Below, in pieces: positions 1 to 11,572 of a stretch of 64,000 bases of DNA. A model generated the notes under the pieces. That model worked only from the letters and a program-made list of their open reading frames with translations, searched no databases and was not told the DNA's origin. The position numbers were made by a program, and so were the translations under genes. This DNA comes from Lampris incognitus. Its lineage: Eukaryota; Chordata; Actinopteri; Lampriformes; Lampridae. The number at the start of each line of letters is the position of its first letter. Positions within the stretch are counted from its first letter, which is position 1. The stretch lies in the NCBI RefSeq assembly GCF_029633865.1, contig NC_079213.1:84602803-84666802 (forward strand), in the 5' to 3' direction.

Positions 1-130
1 AGCAGGCAAACAACTAGCCAACATGGGAGGGGAGAAAATACAGACAAAAGCAACCTAATAAGCAACTCAAAACTTTAAAATGCCAGAACAACATCAATAA
101 GTTTCTTCACCAAATGTCCGCTAGACTTAC

Positions 131-205
131 GAATCTGTTCTTCGATGGAATGAACAAGGTGGATGTCATACTGTGTCACCAGTGTGATGGAAACACCATT
201 CTTCC
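131..205 (-). CDS. ddx49: ddx49 exon 10 (last in window)
   Basis: Encodes [20 protein letters not shown] and EEQI plus one base of the next codon. Acceptor cctctgcag, donor gtaagt at 130-125. The next exon would start left of position 1. Bases 1-130 are intron. Confidence 0.88.
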
Positions 206-3200
206 CTGCAGAGGAAACACGTTTAATCATCCATGTGACACAGGGAAACCCTGACCCCATCTAATGCATTATTTTAATACTGCAGTGATATCCAAGGTGG
301 ACATGATGCTCAGCAGGGCATGTGTGTAAGAGAGTGAGATCCGTGACCAGTCATATAGCTCAACTGAAATCTTGTACACTTGTTTAGTATCTTCTGACTT
401 GTCCTGGGAATTTTAAGAATTTTATGTGACATTTTCTGTACATCAAATCTAAGCCTGGTGATCATATGTAAAAAAACAAAAAACAAAAACAAAAAAAACA
501 AACAAGAGGTTTCATCCCAGAACACCATACATCTACTTTAGAAAAATTGTAAAATTGCCCATTCAGTCTTAACACATCTATTTTAAATGTGTCAATTTCT
601 CATAACCTATATTAACACACTTATGACAGAAAACCATAATATGCATCACTTAGATGCCAGCAATACTTAAAATAAAATATCAGCTTTGTTTTAAAGCAAC
701 TGACATCAGACTTTGGGAATGAAACGCCATCCATCCATCCATTATCCAAACTGCTTATCCTGCTCTCAGGGTTGCGGGGATGCTGGAGCCTATCTCAGCA
801 GTCATTGGGCGGCAGGCGGGGAGACACCCTGGACAGGCCGCCAGGCCATCACAGGGCCTATGTAGACTATTCAGGGACTTCATATTCCAATTCCACACAA
901 TAACTATGCTTTTGAAGACAATATAACAGTATACACATAAATCTGTGTAAATACATATTTACAAACAGTAGTAATACCAGTTATTTAGAGTAACAAAAGG
1001 TGACATCAGTAGTGTAAAATAGGAATGAAACTCATTGATACTAAATGCAGCCCACAGACTGAGCCAGCTGACAGTACCTGCTCTGGCTGTCCGTCCCACT
1101 CTGTGGATGTAGGTCTTGGGCAGGCCGGGTGTGTTGTGATTGATGACGACCTGGACAGTGGGAATGTCTAGACCTCTGTAGGTCAGGAGGCAAAAACCCA
1201 GACAATTGATCAGTATAACCCTTATATGAAACAAATCCTACCTGGAGGAATTTAGTCTTAGCATCTATATTTATGGTGATTTGTACAGTCTGCAGGGCAT
1301 ATATAGTCAAGTCAATTTTCTTTTTATAGCCCTATCAAAAATTTGCCTCAGGGGGCTTTACAGCAATACATCCTATCCTTAGACTCTCGTATTGGATAAC
1401 GAGCAACTCCCTAAAAAAAAATCCTTTAATGGGGAGAAAAAAAATAAGAAACCTCGCAGAGCAAAACAGGAGGGATCTCTCTCCCAAGACGGACAGACGT
1501 GCAATGGATGTTGTGTGTACAGAATAAAACACAATTTACAGAATACAACATTGAAAGAGGATAACAGAATTATAATGGATTTATAAGATGCAGTTAGGTC
1601 GGAATATATTTGGACAGTGAAACAACAACCCCCCTTCTCTCCCTAATTGTATTTGTCCAATTGCCCTATTTTCCGAGCCATCCTGGTCACTGCTCCACCC
1701 CCTCTGCCGATCTGGAGAGGGCTGCAGACTACCATACGCCTCCTCTGATACATGTGGAGTCACCAGCCGCTTCTTTTCACTGACAGTGAGGAGTTTTGCC
1801 AGGGGGACGTAGTGCACGGGAGGAGGTAACATGGGGATTCAAACAGCTACACTACCCAGACGCGTGAAACAATTTTCATAATTTTGGCTCTGCACACCAC
1901 CACAATGGATTTGAAATGAAACAATCTTTGGATGAGCTGCCTGTCAGTGAGCACAACGGTAATACCACAGCTAGCATTAGCACCGCTAGCTCAGAAGCTA
2001 ACACCTAGACCCATGCAGCCATGGCTTGTGATACAGCTAAGCCCCTTGTGGAGCGAATCTCGGCGGCTCCCAGAGGTAAACAACTGATCAATAACCACTA
2101 AAGCCAATGTCATATTAAAAAGACAGCATCACAGCAGAACATGCACCGGACATTTGAAAAGGAAGTTAACCAAGCTAGACAAGACATCAAACCAAAGACA
2201 GCTCTGCCGGTAGGTGAGCATATAACAAGATGCTGAAAGCCAAGTTTTGAAAACTGTCCATCTACCCAACACTACGGTTAGTGACATGGTCCAAACACTG
2301 CCACAAGTTTTATTCAACCATCTGGGCACAGATACACTTATTGTGCATGTTGGAACAAATGATACTCGTCCTGGAATGGCATATGGCTCAGAGCTGTTAA
2401 AAACAGACTTCGTACACCTAATGGACATTCTACAAGTCCCAGCTCCGATATTTGTGTCAGGTCCAACTCCCACTTTAGGGAAAGGAACTGAACATTTCAG
2501 CTGCTGGCTGGCATTAAAAACCTGGCTTTTCCTCCACATGCACTGCTCAAAAACTGAACTTCATTGACAACTTTAACCTGTTCTAGGAGCAATGAAACCA
2601 TTTCAGAATGGACGGGGTTCATTTAAATAGAGTGGGGGTCCAAATGCTTACTGCCAACCTAACCTATGGCCTCCAACACCCCACTGCTGGTATTTGGAAA
2701 GGGTCAGGAAAAAAATGGGAAAACTAGAGCAATCTTTTCTACCCAGGAAAACAAGGACAACATCACGGATCATCCCCCCCCCACCCCCGCCTCTCAGAGA
2801 TATCTCACATGAGGTAAGGATGCAGATAAAAGAGATTGATGAGATATGTGGCACCAAAAGTTCCTGCTTATCCAAACAAACCAAGGGCAATCTCCCCGTA
2901 GTCAGCATTACAGTGCATGCTGACTACTTGGACTGACTGACATAAATTGCTGGAAATTTGCTGTATTTCAGGATGAGGGGATTCTCACAATACAAATTAA
3001 ACAGAAGGTAATATGGATGAATATGATTTGTGTCCACAAAACAAGGAATTATAAAGAATCCTGAAACATCATATCTCTGAGAACACAACTTAAAAAAAAA
3101 AACAAGTTTTTTTTTCTTCCTCGATGGTCTATTTTTGTGACATTTTGTAATTTACAGGAAACCTTACCTAGCAGCCACATCTGTTGCAATCAGGATCTTG

Positions 3201-5808
3201 TAGACACTGGATTTGAACATGGCCAGGTTAGAAAACCGTTGTTTCTGGGAAAAAAAGATAATAGTCTTTATGCCTGACTTAATCTCTGGTCCTTCCCACA
3301 CTCATCATACAGCCATAGTTCTCTCTGTGTTTCTCCTGTCCTTGTCTTCTACATGAACATGACCAATGGAGTGATTCCCAGTGGGTATGAGGACAACACC
3401 GTTACTCCAGACTCGTGATAACGAAGTGAAAGAGTATCACTGCTGCTTCTCCCTCCAAAATCCATATCATAGTATAACGTAATTGGCAGGCTACAGCATG
3501 GAAGGGGACGCTTTCTTTGTCAAAAAAAGAAGAGACATTATTGCTGCTCCAACAAGGTGACCATATTTTTCAGAACCACAAGTAACCACATTCACATGCC
3601 AAGCCATTTATTACTTTTTCAAAGCCAAAATGAGGGGTTTTTACAGTCAGTGAACATATAATAAGGGTTTGGGGAATTACTGTCAATTGTGGGGAGTCTG
3701 GGGACCTTGAAATCGTAAGACCATATCCAACCACTAGAGGACCTTCATGTTACATATGTAAACTGTAGTATAGTCAGCTGTTCTTCTCAGTTACCTGTTT
3801 CATCATAGAATGCAAGGAGATGGTTGGGAAGTTGAGCTCTCGCAGCATCATGGTTAGGATTTGGCAGCTCCTATAGAGAGAATAAGAAACATTACAAAAA
3901 CAAATCCAAGTGGTAATTACTCTAAGTGATGTAACTTTAAATAGTTTTTATTGGTGAAAAGCACAAGCCAAATATAAACACAATGCCGGGCTTACAGGTC
4001 ACCATTTTTCATATTTTCTTTTCCCCACCTACACTTCCACCCAACCCTGCACAACAACACACAATACAAAATAAATTATTAAAAAAATAAAGGGGAAGAC
4101 AACGATAACCAATGAAAACCAATACAATAATACTAACAATGGAGTGAGGATGTAGATGACCAGTGCTGTACCTTTAACTACAAATAAAACAAGCAAGCTT
4201 CATTGATCCCTCTAAGAATTTTCTCCCAACCCCTTTCAACAAGGCCAGCTATAGTACAGCATCCCTTTAGTTAATATGGATTCACTGCCCATCCATCCAT
4301 TTGCTACAATGTCAAGAAGAGGTTCAGACTGTGTTATAGACCTCACTATCACAGCCAAGCCAGTTCTTATGGGGCTTGTCAACAATTTGATGTCAAGTTA
4401 AGCTGTAGATAATTGAAAATAAAACTTGATATTTGACCAATTTTGACAAGAATTAGCCTCGACAGCTATAGTCCTAATAGCCTACTCCATGTCTGGTTTT
4501 GGGGCTAATATAGCAAGTTCAGCTGCAACACCAAACATTGAGTCAAATGTTACTCAAAAACAAAAGTTTGACACCATAGACGTAGGTAATTTATTCAATT
4601 TAGCCAGCAATACAAGAGGAATACTGGCTGGTGACGCAATCACCTTCAGGCTTAACTGACAACTGATGTGACCGTTTAATTTTTTTTGTTATTGTTGTAT
4701 GATTAAACCTCAGTTGTTGTTTTTTGTTGTTTTTTCCATCCCTGCCAGGCAGTAGCCTGGAGGGGATTATGCGTTTGGTCGTGCGTGCGTGTGTGCGTGT
4801 GTGTGTATATATATCGCTCCACGGCTAATCTCACAAACTATTGGACCTACCAGCCTAAATTTTTTTGTGCCGTTATGACTGTATGATGAAGAACTTCTCA
4901 TGCCTGCGGTGATTCAAAACCTTCAAAAAACGTTTGGTCTCACTATTGCTGCGCCCTCTCGCCATTCACAGGGAATGCAGTGACGGAAAGCAGTGTTGGT
5001 CGAGCTGCTTTCTGTCACTGCCCACTTTGGATCCACTGTGCGCATGCGTTACTCACATCTACAGTTGATCGGGCAGCAACAGTGTCAAAACATGTATTCA
5101 GGTATGATTCTTGGATGTAAACGAGAAGCCGATCGTAAGTCACAAGTAGGCAAATCATTCACTGCTGATCTCAGCACAGGACAACAGGAGGAACACTGGA
5201 TAAACCAAAAATAATAACCTCCATGGACGGCTGGTATAAATGGACTACCAGGGATAAGTCCTCCCTATCTTTTACAATAAAGAAGAGAAAATTGTTGTTA
5301 AAATACCTTAGATTGGTTTAAATTTTGGTGGAACCTAGAATAGCAACAGTACCAAAGTCACAAGAAGAACACTGACTGGATATATATATATATATATATA
5401 AAAATGGGATTATTTCTTACAGCCCAAATGCAGTAGCATCAGGTCCATTCATCTTCATAGTAAGTGAGTGATGGGCGTCGTGGCACGCCCGCTTGATTTG
5501 CCGATCATTTGGGCTAAATTCCTACAGTCCTCAGGCCGCTGACTTTTGGCAAATGACAGTGGACGTACAGAGTAACGGTACGTACAGTGAGGTACTACAT
5601 GAGCAAGAGTGGAAGGGGAAGGTGAGCGCTGGCGTTAGCATGAACGAGGCATGTTATTTGGTTTCGACAAAAGGACTGGCTAATGGCAAGTGTAGCGAAG
5701 AATTCACTTTTCTATTTCCCATGCTTGCTTTTTGGAGGAGACATGCTTGGAACCAACAAGGAATTGTGAATTTGTAACATTTATCAAAAAAAAGAAAGAA
5801 AAGGAAAC

Positions 5809-5841
<33 letters not shown>

Positions 5842-8800
5842 TTGTCTTAGTATTTCCGAGGGAGAAATTATGTGAGTTGAGATTTTTGGCATCAGGCCAT
5901 TCTTGTGGGTACTTCTCTATAGTGTTGCTGTAAAGCACTTGCTATAACAAGGTATATAGTGTCATTGCTAACTTGGTATTTCGGATATGATGCTGCTGTT
6001 GCTGCAGCGTGAACTATTGATGGGTATAATGCATTTGTTTGCACACCCATCCAATATCACCACCAGCCATCACTGATAACCTCTGTCTTTATTTTCCCAG
6101 GGATAGGGTCAGACCAAAATTGTTGCATAGCAAACCTTTTCTTTATAGAAAGTGCAAGACTTGCTCGCATTCATGCGAGGGTCTGCCTAGGAGGCTGTGC
6201 ATCTGCAGATTGACAGGCAAAACGTTTTTATTATTGAGTAGATTATTTTTAGCTTGAGTGCTGCATATTAAAAACACCCGCCCCCTCATATTTCCTATTC
6301 AATCAACTTGGGCGCTATGCAGAAGTCTTATAATGGCAAAAAACAAACAAACCCAAAAACAAAAAAAACACTGGTTTTCTGTGTGTGTGCGTGTATCTGT
6401 CCGCTGCTAATCTCGCATACTACTGGGCCTGTCAGCCTAATAATTTTTGTGCAGTTATGACTGTATGATCAAGGACCTCTTGTTGTTGCAGTGATTCAAA
6501 ACCTTTTAAAAATCTGATTTATACCACAATTGAGTGCTAACTCTTCAGCTGGTTTTTTGCCCAAGCACCAGAGAAGGGGAGATGCGCCTGGTGGGGATCT
6601 GCTCTCTACTGAATGCACTTTACTAGTTTGTTTTAATTTGTCATTGGTAGTGAGCTATTCATATATTCTTACTACTTGTTAGTTATTAGCTTCTTGAAGA
6701 AAAGTTTTCTGACCTTGGGATGAGCCGATTATCTGTTGTCATTATGAGCCAGTTTAAAATACCAAAAAAGGAAAAAAAAATCAAAATATCATAAATGAGG
6801 TACTGCCTCAACTTTATTGATGTGACATAACCATAAAAAGCAAAAACTTTGCCATGCCTCCATTTTAAATCCCTTCAAGATTTCTTACTTGCAGGTGTTG
6901 GTGAAGATGATGAGGGACCAGTCGTCGTGTTCATCGGTGAACTTCTGGATCAGGTGGACCAGGTAGGCATCCTTCACCTTCTCTGGAGTGAGAATGTACC
7001 TCTGGTCCAGTTCCTCCACAGTACGGGTCCTGACCATAATAACACAATGACAAATTTTAAGTGAATAAATAAAAACCGCACCATTTTTTCTCCTACCCCT
7101 TTTTAAAGTCAGAGGGTCAGGTACCGAATATCAACCCTACAGCAACTACAGCCCATTCACTCATCAACATAAAATGATCTAATAAAAATGAACACCATCA
7201 GTCTGATTTAAACAACTTTTCAAATTTGAAGAGCTGCTTAAAGCTAAAAGCAGGACTCCTCTACTAAGATGATTTGAAATCTGAATGCTTCTGAAAGGAC
7301 AACAGCTCAGAAATTCTCATTCAACTACAGTAGCCTCTGGGTAAGATAATGCTCATCATTTGGCCTCTCTACAGGCAATGTTTTCTGAGGAAACACCTAT
7401 GGGCATTGTACTGTAAAATGTGTAGGGATGGTCCAACTGTTGGGATATGAAGTCAGAATCCCTTCCTATACAGCCTTTGGCCTGCAAGAAACTCACTCCG
7501 ACTTGCTCTCCCAGAAGAAGGGTTTGTTCATGGCAATGCTCTTCAGCTGCTGCAGAGTGTCAGTAAGGGTGGCACTGAACAGCAGCGTTTGGCGTTTGGC
7601 CGGTAAGACACCGAGGATCACCTCCAGGTCTTTGGTGAAGTCTGTGGAACCCTGCTCTAGCAGCCGGTCAGCCTCATCCAGGATCTGACAAAAAGAGACA
7701 TATTGTTTGGCTTTTGAGCGAAAGTGTGAGTGTGTGTGTGTGTGTGGCGGGGGGGGGGGTGTTAAGTAACACACTTATGACCAAATACTCACCAGCCAGG
7801 AAGAAATTATCTTCTCTCTTCTAAAAACTGGCTTTACATCAAGCAAGACTTGTGAACTGCATTTTGCTCACATGAGGAGAATAGTACGGTAGACTGTGAT
7901 AGTATTGGGCAGCTTCTAGCAGCCAAGAGTGGAAGACTTTGGTTGTATTAAACAGCTCTCAGTGCCCAACAATACAAGACTGTAGTTGAACTAGACAAAA
8001 AAAAACATGAAATTGGTCAATGACAAACACTGCGTTTTAGAGGGCATCCAGGTGGCGTGGCGGTCTATTCTGTTGCCTTCCAACATGGGGATCGTCAGTT
8101 CAAATCCTCGTGTTACCTCCGGTTTGGTCAGACGTCCCTACAGACACAATTGGCTGTGTCTGCGGGTGGGAAGCTGGATGTGGGTATGTGTCCTGGTTGC
8201 TGCTAGCGCCTCCCCTGGTCGGTCGGGGGGCCTGTTCGGGGAGGAGGGTAACTGGGGGGAACAGCGTGATCCTCCTACGTGCTACGTCCCCCTGGCGAAA
8301 CTCCTCACTGTCAGGTGAAAAGAAGTGGCTGGCGACTCCACATGTATCGGAGGAGGCATGCGGTAGTCTGCAGCCCTCCCCGGCTGCAGACTACTCCACT
8401 AGGGGGTGGAGCAGCAACCAGGGACTGATTGGAAGAGTGGGTAATTGGCCAAGTACAATTGGGGAGAAAAAGGGAAGAAAAAAAATTGCGTTTTATAACG
8501 TGTATACCTGCCCCTTCTTGCACTCACCAGGAACTGGATCTTGCTCATGCTGAATGTGTTAGAGCTGCGGATGTGATCGGCTAGCCGCCCTGGAGTTGCT
8601 ACAACCACATGAGGTTTCTTAGACAGTGCCAAGGCCTGGGTCACCATATCTGAAGATGACAAAGGAGGAGATACCCGCAAAGAGGTGGTTGTCCCAATAT
8701 CAACATGTTGAACGTCATGATATAATACTGGTAAAAATGTTTAAATTAAATATCACAGAAAGGAAGAAAAATGTACAAAATAAACATTTTTTATTGAACA

Positions 8801-8970
8801 ATTTCTTTTGACAAAAATGGGAAAGCATTCTTATTGCCCTGTAAAGCAACTTCTTTTCTTTATAACAAATTAAATGGTTAAAACAACACCTCAAGTTATT
8901 ATTTGGACAAAAGCACAGCACCATATATTTGAGAGAGAAATCTTTTTGTCTTTCTCTTCCTATTATTACC

Positions 8971-9008
<38 letters not shown>

Positions 9009-11175
9009 AGAGAGAGAGAGACAGCGAGAGAGAGCACACTGCAGACTCTCTCTTTCTAAGTCACTGACAAATGAACTTTGGTTCTCTTGGATGCAAACTG
9101 AAACAGCGGTGCTGGTACAACCTGGTTATAGCGGTGCTGGTATAGCACCCCCCCCCTCACCACCACCACCACCACCACCACCCTTCCAACTGCTCTCTGA
9201 ACTAGGCACTGTTCATTCTGCATTAGTCCAATTCTACTGGACGCATAGTAGTTCAATCGCAACACTCAGTGCAAAGGTTCAAATCAGTCAAAAATATGCG
9301 GGATGCAACCCTAGACAATGATGGGTTTGACTGTGCGGCGGCGGGGGGGGGGGGGGTCATACAGTAAGTGTGACAGCCATTTACCACTGCTATACCAGTA
9401 CAGAGGAAACATTGCTGGTGATGTCTTACCCATTCCACCGACGATGATGCAGTCACGCAGGCCCAGCGGTTTGCCCAAGACTCTGAACTGCTCAGCAATC
9501 TGGTATGCCAGCTCCCTGCAAAAGTTCACAAGTGGAATACATTTGTAGTGTAAAAGAATGAATACTTTAAGTTTACTCATTGTTATGGTTTTCATTTTAG
9601 CTAAAATCACATTACTTTAGCAAAAACACACACATTTAGGTGTCTTGATGCACTTTATGTCCAGATGAACTTATTAAACTTTCTGGGACACACATTTTGG
9701 TTTGGAAGAACTTGGGATACAAAATGTAGTTCATGTTTTATCATCCTGTGGTAAGATGTGTCTTGAGGTGAAAAGGCTTCCTCTGTTAGTACCATTTGCT
9801 TAAGAAAGACTTACAGTGTTTGAAAAGAAAACAATTCTGACACAAACATTTGATTTTGCCAAACAAAAGTGGCATCATGTGTAAATATAAAGTGTTTTAC
9901 GCTCTTACGGACAGAGTCCATGACACCTGAAATATAAATGTTTATGTCCCAGGGGGATGATTCCAAACCAGTGTTTGAAGAAACCCCCCCCCCCAACACA
10001 CACACAAACAAATCAGAATTGATTTCTTAACAGTTTTACCTCCTGAATCTAGTTTATTTTGTGCAGGGGTTGCATGTACTCATTTCCCTGTCAAAAGTGC
10101 TTTTAGAATCACATCCACATCTCAAATCTATTCCATTTAGGTTTTGGGAAATTGCTCATCTCTCCAAAGCTCTGTACCTTTCTTTCCCACTTACCAAACA
10201 CTAAGTTTCAACTTTGTCAAAGTTTGGAGACACTTGACCATTCCCCTGACTCTTTCATCTTAGTCATGGAAAGCTGGTGTAATTACTAAAGCCAGAATGA
10301 CAAAACTGTCACAACTAATGACAGTGATAAGGGTCTAATGGCAGGATGTTGTGTTGCTGTAAAGCCCCCTGAGGCAAATTTATAATTTTTGATATTGGGT
10401 TATATAAATAAAATTTGACTTGACAACTATGAAAGACCATCTCCTCTGTAATTTTGAGCTTGTGTTTTTTCTGGGTGGTGACAGAAGACAGTGAACTGAG
10501 ATATTTACAAGGTTTCTTGTGAAACCTGGAGATGGTCTTGACTTTCAACAAAATTGCTCAAGTATGGTCTTACTCTTGTTGCCACGATATAACACGTAAT
10601 GTATAAAATAGGTCTGGAAAAGTGCATAACTGCAAGAGATGCGTCTTGGAAAGAGATTTTTCTCCTACAATGGACAGGTAGATAAGACAGAATGTCCTAC
10701 GTCTTTTTGTAACAAACATTTAAGTGTAGTGTTAGTTCTCCAGGAAGGTTAATGCTACTAACCTGGTGGGACTGAGCACCAAGCAGAAGATGCCATACGG
10801 GTCCTCTGACAGTTTCTGTAACACTGGCAGGACGAAGGCAGCAGTCTTCCCACTGCCAGTCTTGGCACAACCTAAACAGTCTCGACCTCGATGGAGAAAC
10901 GTATCGTAACACAAAACAAGTTATTCACACCTGATTTAGTAAGTTTAACTAAATACCAAGCAAATGGTGCAGCCATACAAACGAAAGCCGCATTTGTTTA
11001 GGCGAACAGATTGCGCGCTCTTATTTGCGCCCATATGTTATCAAGTCAGCGTTCACTTACCTTCGAGAATGGCTGGCAGGCAGTTTTCTTGGACAGGGGT
11101 CGGTTTACTGATTCCTAATTGTCGGCATTGTTTTATCAACCACTCTGACAACCCAAGCGAAGAGAAGTCTGCCAT
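131..11175 (-). CDS. ddx49: ddx49, DEAD-box ATP-dependent RNA helicase (10 exons in window; 3' end outside)
   Basis: DDX49 is a nucleolar DEAD-box helicase of ribosome biogenesis that unwinds RNA with ATP. Ten exons on the minus strand join in frame (join of 131-205, 1078-1175, 3168-3244, 3795-3870, 6889-7029, 7497-7684, 8528-8649, 9430-9515, 10763-10886, 11061-11175, complemented); all internal junctions are AG/GT and all phases agree, giving about 367 codons. Motifs in order: Q motif KPTPVQ, motif [38 protein letters not shown] and [10 protein letters not shown]. The family is about 480 residues, so the basic C-terminal tail is outside the window. The start ATG at 11173-11175 opens [13 protein letters not shown]; an in-frame ATG at 11239-11241 upstream is unlike the family and was not chosen. 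The DEAD motif follows LIL rather than LVM. The gene looks intact. The name rests on family resemblance through the whole core, not on a search. Confidence 0.93.
206..725. other. ddx49 intron 9, right of exon 10: nothing recognised
   Basis: AT-rich intron with a CA/A-rich run near 470-505. No gene or known repeat seen. Confidence 0.6.
726..860 (-). repeat. 3' part of a tRNA-derived SINE ending in ATGGATGG repeats
   Basis: Read on the minus strand it matches the 3' half of the complete SINE at 48163-48542: the blocks TGTCTCCCCGCCTG, GCTCCAGCATCCCC and AGGATAAGC, ending in ATGGATGGATGG. The tRNA-like head is missing, as expected of a truncated copy. Confidence 0.75.
1078..1175 (-). CDS. ddx49: ddx49 exon 9
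   Basis: Encodes [20 protein letters not shown] and motif [14 protein letters not shown], the arginine-finger region. Acceptor cctacag, donor gtactg at 1077-1072. Confidence 0.93.
1310..1575 (-). repeat. interspersed repeat ending in TTGACTTGAC, copy 1
   Basis: The reverse complement shares long blocks with 55575-55877, including GGATGTTGTG, GTAAAGCCCC and TGAGGCAAAT, and ends with ATTGACTTGAC. Family name not assigned; class unknown. Confidence 0.65.
1626..1863 (-). repeat. SINE family A copy 1 (body deleted)
   Basis: tRNA-derived SINE of the family found eleven times here; flanked by the duplication gtgaaacaa at 1617-1625 and 1864-1872. The middle part, from the CGCCCCGACC block to the B box, is missing compared with 42872-43320. 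Confidence 0.85.
2240..2940 (+). pseudogene. LINE ORF1 fragment with SGNH-esterase-like block (CR1/L2-like)
   Basis: A 106-residue open stretch (2247-2567) contains [13 protein letters not shown] and SELLKTDF followed by [12 protein letters not shown], and downstream in another frame [17 protein letters not shown] residues (about 2610-2650). The GTND block and the late D-G-x-H are catalytic blocks of SGNH hydrolases; such domains are known in ORF1 of CR1-like non-LTR retrotransposons. No intact GDS block or reverse transcriptase is attached, so this is a decayed fragment inside ddx49 intron 8. Exact family uncertain. Confidence 0.6.
3168..3244 (-). CDS. ddx49: ddx49 exon 8
   Basis: Encodes [13 protein letters not shown] through motif V TDVAA-R. 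Acceptor ttttcccag, donor gtaagg at 3167-3162. Confidence 0.92.
3245..3794. other. ddx49 intron 7: nothing recognised
   Basis: Ordinary intron sequence; no repeat or gene identified. Confidence 0.6.
3795..3870 (-). CDS. ddx49: ddx49 exon 7
   Basis: Encodes [20 protein letters not shown] and MMKQ. Acceptor ctctatag, donor gtaact at 3794-3789; leaves phase 0. Confidence 0.91.
3871..4772. other. ddx49 intron 6, right part: unassigned
   Basis: AT-rich; no recognisable protein-coding or repeat signature. The block around 3940-4100 is A-rich and could be a decayed element, but nothing supports a call. Confidence 0.5.
4773..4940 (+). repeat. unnamed dispersed repeat, copy 1
   Basis: Starts in a GT/TA microsatellite and continues with CTAATCTCACAAACTA, CAGCCTAAAT, GTTATGACTGTATGAT and GTGATTCAAAACCTT. 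The same blocks in the same order recur at 6381-6520, so this is a two-copy repeat of unknown class. Confidence 0.7.
4941..6380. other. ddx49 intron 6, middle: unassigned, with TA and GA microsatellites
   Basis: Contains (TA)n at 5382-5400 and a (GA)n-rich tract at about 5808-5842. Short open frames here have no family resemblance. Confidence 0.5.
6381..6520 (+). repeat. unnamed dispersed repeat, copy 2
   Basis: Second copy of the 4773-4940 repeat, same orientation, about 1.6 kb away, also preceded by a GT-rich run. Confidence 0.7.
6889..7029 (-). CDS. ddx49: ddx49 exon 6
   Basis: Encodes the linker [11 protein letters not shown] and the start of the second RecA domain, with motif IV IIFTNTC. 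Acceptor ...atggtcag; donor gtaag at 6888-6884. Confidence 0.92.
7030..7496. other. ddx49 intron 5: nothing recognised
   Basis: Unique-looking intron sequence without recognised elements. Confidence 0.55.
7497..7684 (-). CDS. ddx49: ddx49 exon 5
   Basis: Carries motif II (DEAD, Walker B) in [11 protein letters not shown] and motif III (SAT) in [11 protein letters not shown]. Acceptor ...ttgtcag; donor gtgagt at 7496-7491. At 188 bp it is the longest exon seen here. Confidence 0.93.
8040..8486 (+). repeat. SINE family A copy 2 (near full length)
   Basis: Head GGCATCCAGGTGGCGTGGCG, degenerate B box AGTTCAAATCC, then the long GC-rich body ending ACAATTGGGGAGAAAAAG. Flanked by tgcgtttta (8031-8039 and 8487-8495), a target-site duplication. 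Lies in ddx49 intron 4. Confidence 0.9.
8528..8649 (-). CDS. ddx49: ddx49 exon 4
   Basis: Starts after acceptor tcttcag and encodes [13 protein letters not shown] and the motif Ib region ATPGRLADH. Ends CAGTTCCTG, donor gtgagtg at 8527-8521. Confidence 0.92.
8650..9429. other. ddx49 intron 3 with GT, GA and CAC microsatellites
   Basis: Holds (GT)n at about 8974-9003, (GA)n at 9008-9033, a C run followed by (CAC)n at about 9148-9182 and a G run at 9344-9356. No other element recognised. Confidence 0.7.
9430..9515 (-). CDS. ddx49: ddx49 exon 3
   Basis: Starts GGAGCTGGC after acceptor ttttgcag and completes motif Ia as [10 protein letters not shown]. Ends in IVGGM plus one base; donor gtaaga at 9429-9424. 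Confidence 0.92.
9516..10324. other. ddx49 intron 2, left part: nothing recognised
   Basis: Intron sequence with a short C run near 9985; no element identified. Confidence 0.55.
10325..10424 (+). repeat. interspersed repeat ending in TTGACTTGAC, copy 2
   Basis: Contains GGATGTTGTGTTGCTGTAAA, TGAGGCAAATTTATAATTTT and ends AAAATTTGACTTGAC, matching the 3' end of 55575-55877. Confidence 0.7.
10763..10886 (-). CDS. ddx49: ddx49 exon 2
   Basis: Begins GTCGAGACTG after acceptor ...catcgag. Encodes the Walker A motif AKTGSGKT and the first part of motif Ia (PTR). Donor gttagt at 10762-10757. Confidence 0.93.
11061..11175 (-). CDS. ddx49: ddx49 exon 1
   Basis: Encodes the start and the Q motif (KPTPVQ, adenine recognition). 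Ends ATTCTCGAAG then donor gtaagt at 11060-11055; leaves phase 1. Confidence 0.93.
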
Positions 11176-11555
11176 TTTACGGTAGTCTATTTTCTGAGGT
11201 GTTGAATGTGCCTTTACGTATGGTTTGTTGGGTGAAATCACAAAAACACATTATGGTAAATAAACGACGTACATCCTCGTGTCAAGGTTTTTTTCAGTCG
11301 CAGTCTTATTACGTAGCTCAAGTAAAGACGCGCCCCCTTTCCTGTAACTCATCTGTGATTGGTCCGTTGACTGTATGGCGTTTGTGGATTGAGGGAGGCT
11401 AATTAGTCAGTGCATAGTTTCCCCCTTCGCATCTAATTAAACGAGGGGGAAATTTGCCCTGTTGGTGCAGTTTGGAAAGACTTGAGGCAGAAGTTATTGT
11501 ATTTAAAACGTGGTTAGTATGGATGTATTTCAATGTAATGGATGTATTTCAATTT
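11176..11555. promoter_or_regulatory. ddx49 5' flank, probable promoter region
   Basis: The stretch directly upstream of the ddx49 start codon. No TATA box or defined motif is assigned; the call rests on position only. It ends at the LINE insertion. Confidence 0.4.
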
Positions 11556-11572
11556 TCGTGGTTCACATATAT
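11556..11572. repeat. target-site duplication of the LINE, left copy
   Basis: tcgtggttcacatatat, identical to 14706-14722. Confidence 0.93.

Noticed and set aside
5493..5777. 94-codon plus-strand frame in ddx49 intron 6
   Set aside because: No homology recognised and it lies inside an intron on the opposite strand.
8311..8553. Frames inside SINE copies (recurring similar peptides at several places)
   Set aside because: They recur because the SINE recurs; no start context or domain.
11176..11241. Upstream in-frame ATG for ddx49
   Set aside because: It would add 22 residues unlike the family; the ATG at 11175 matches the conserved start.
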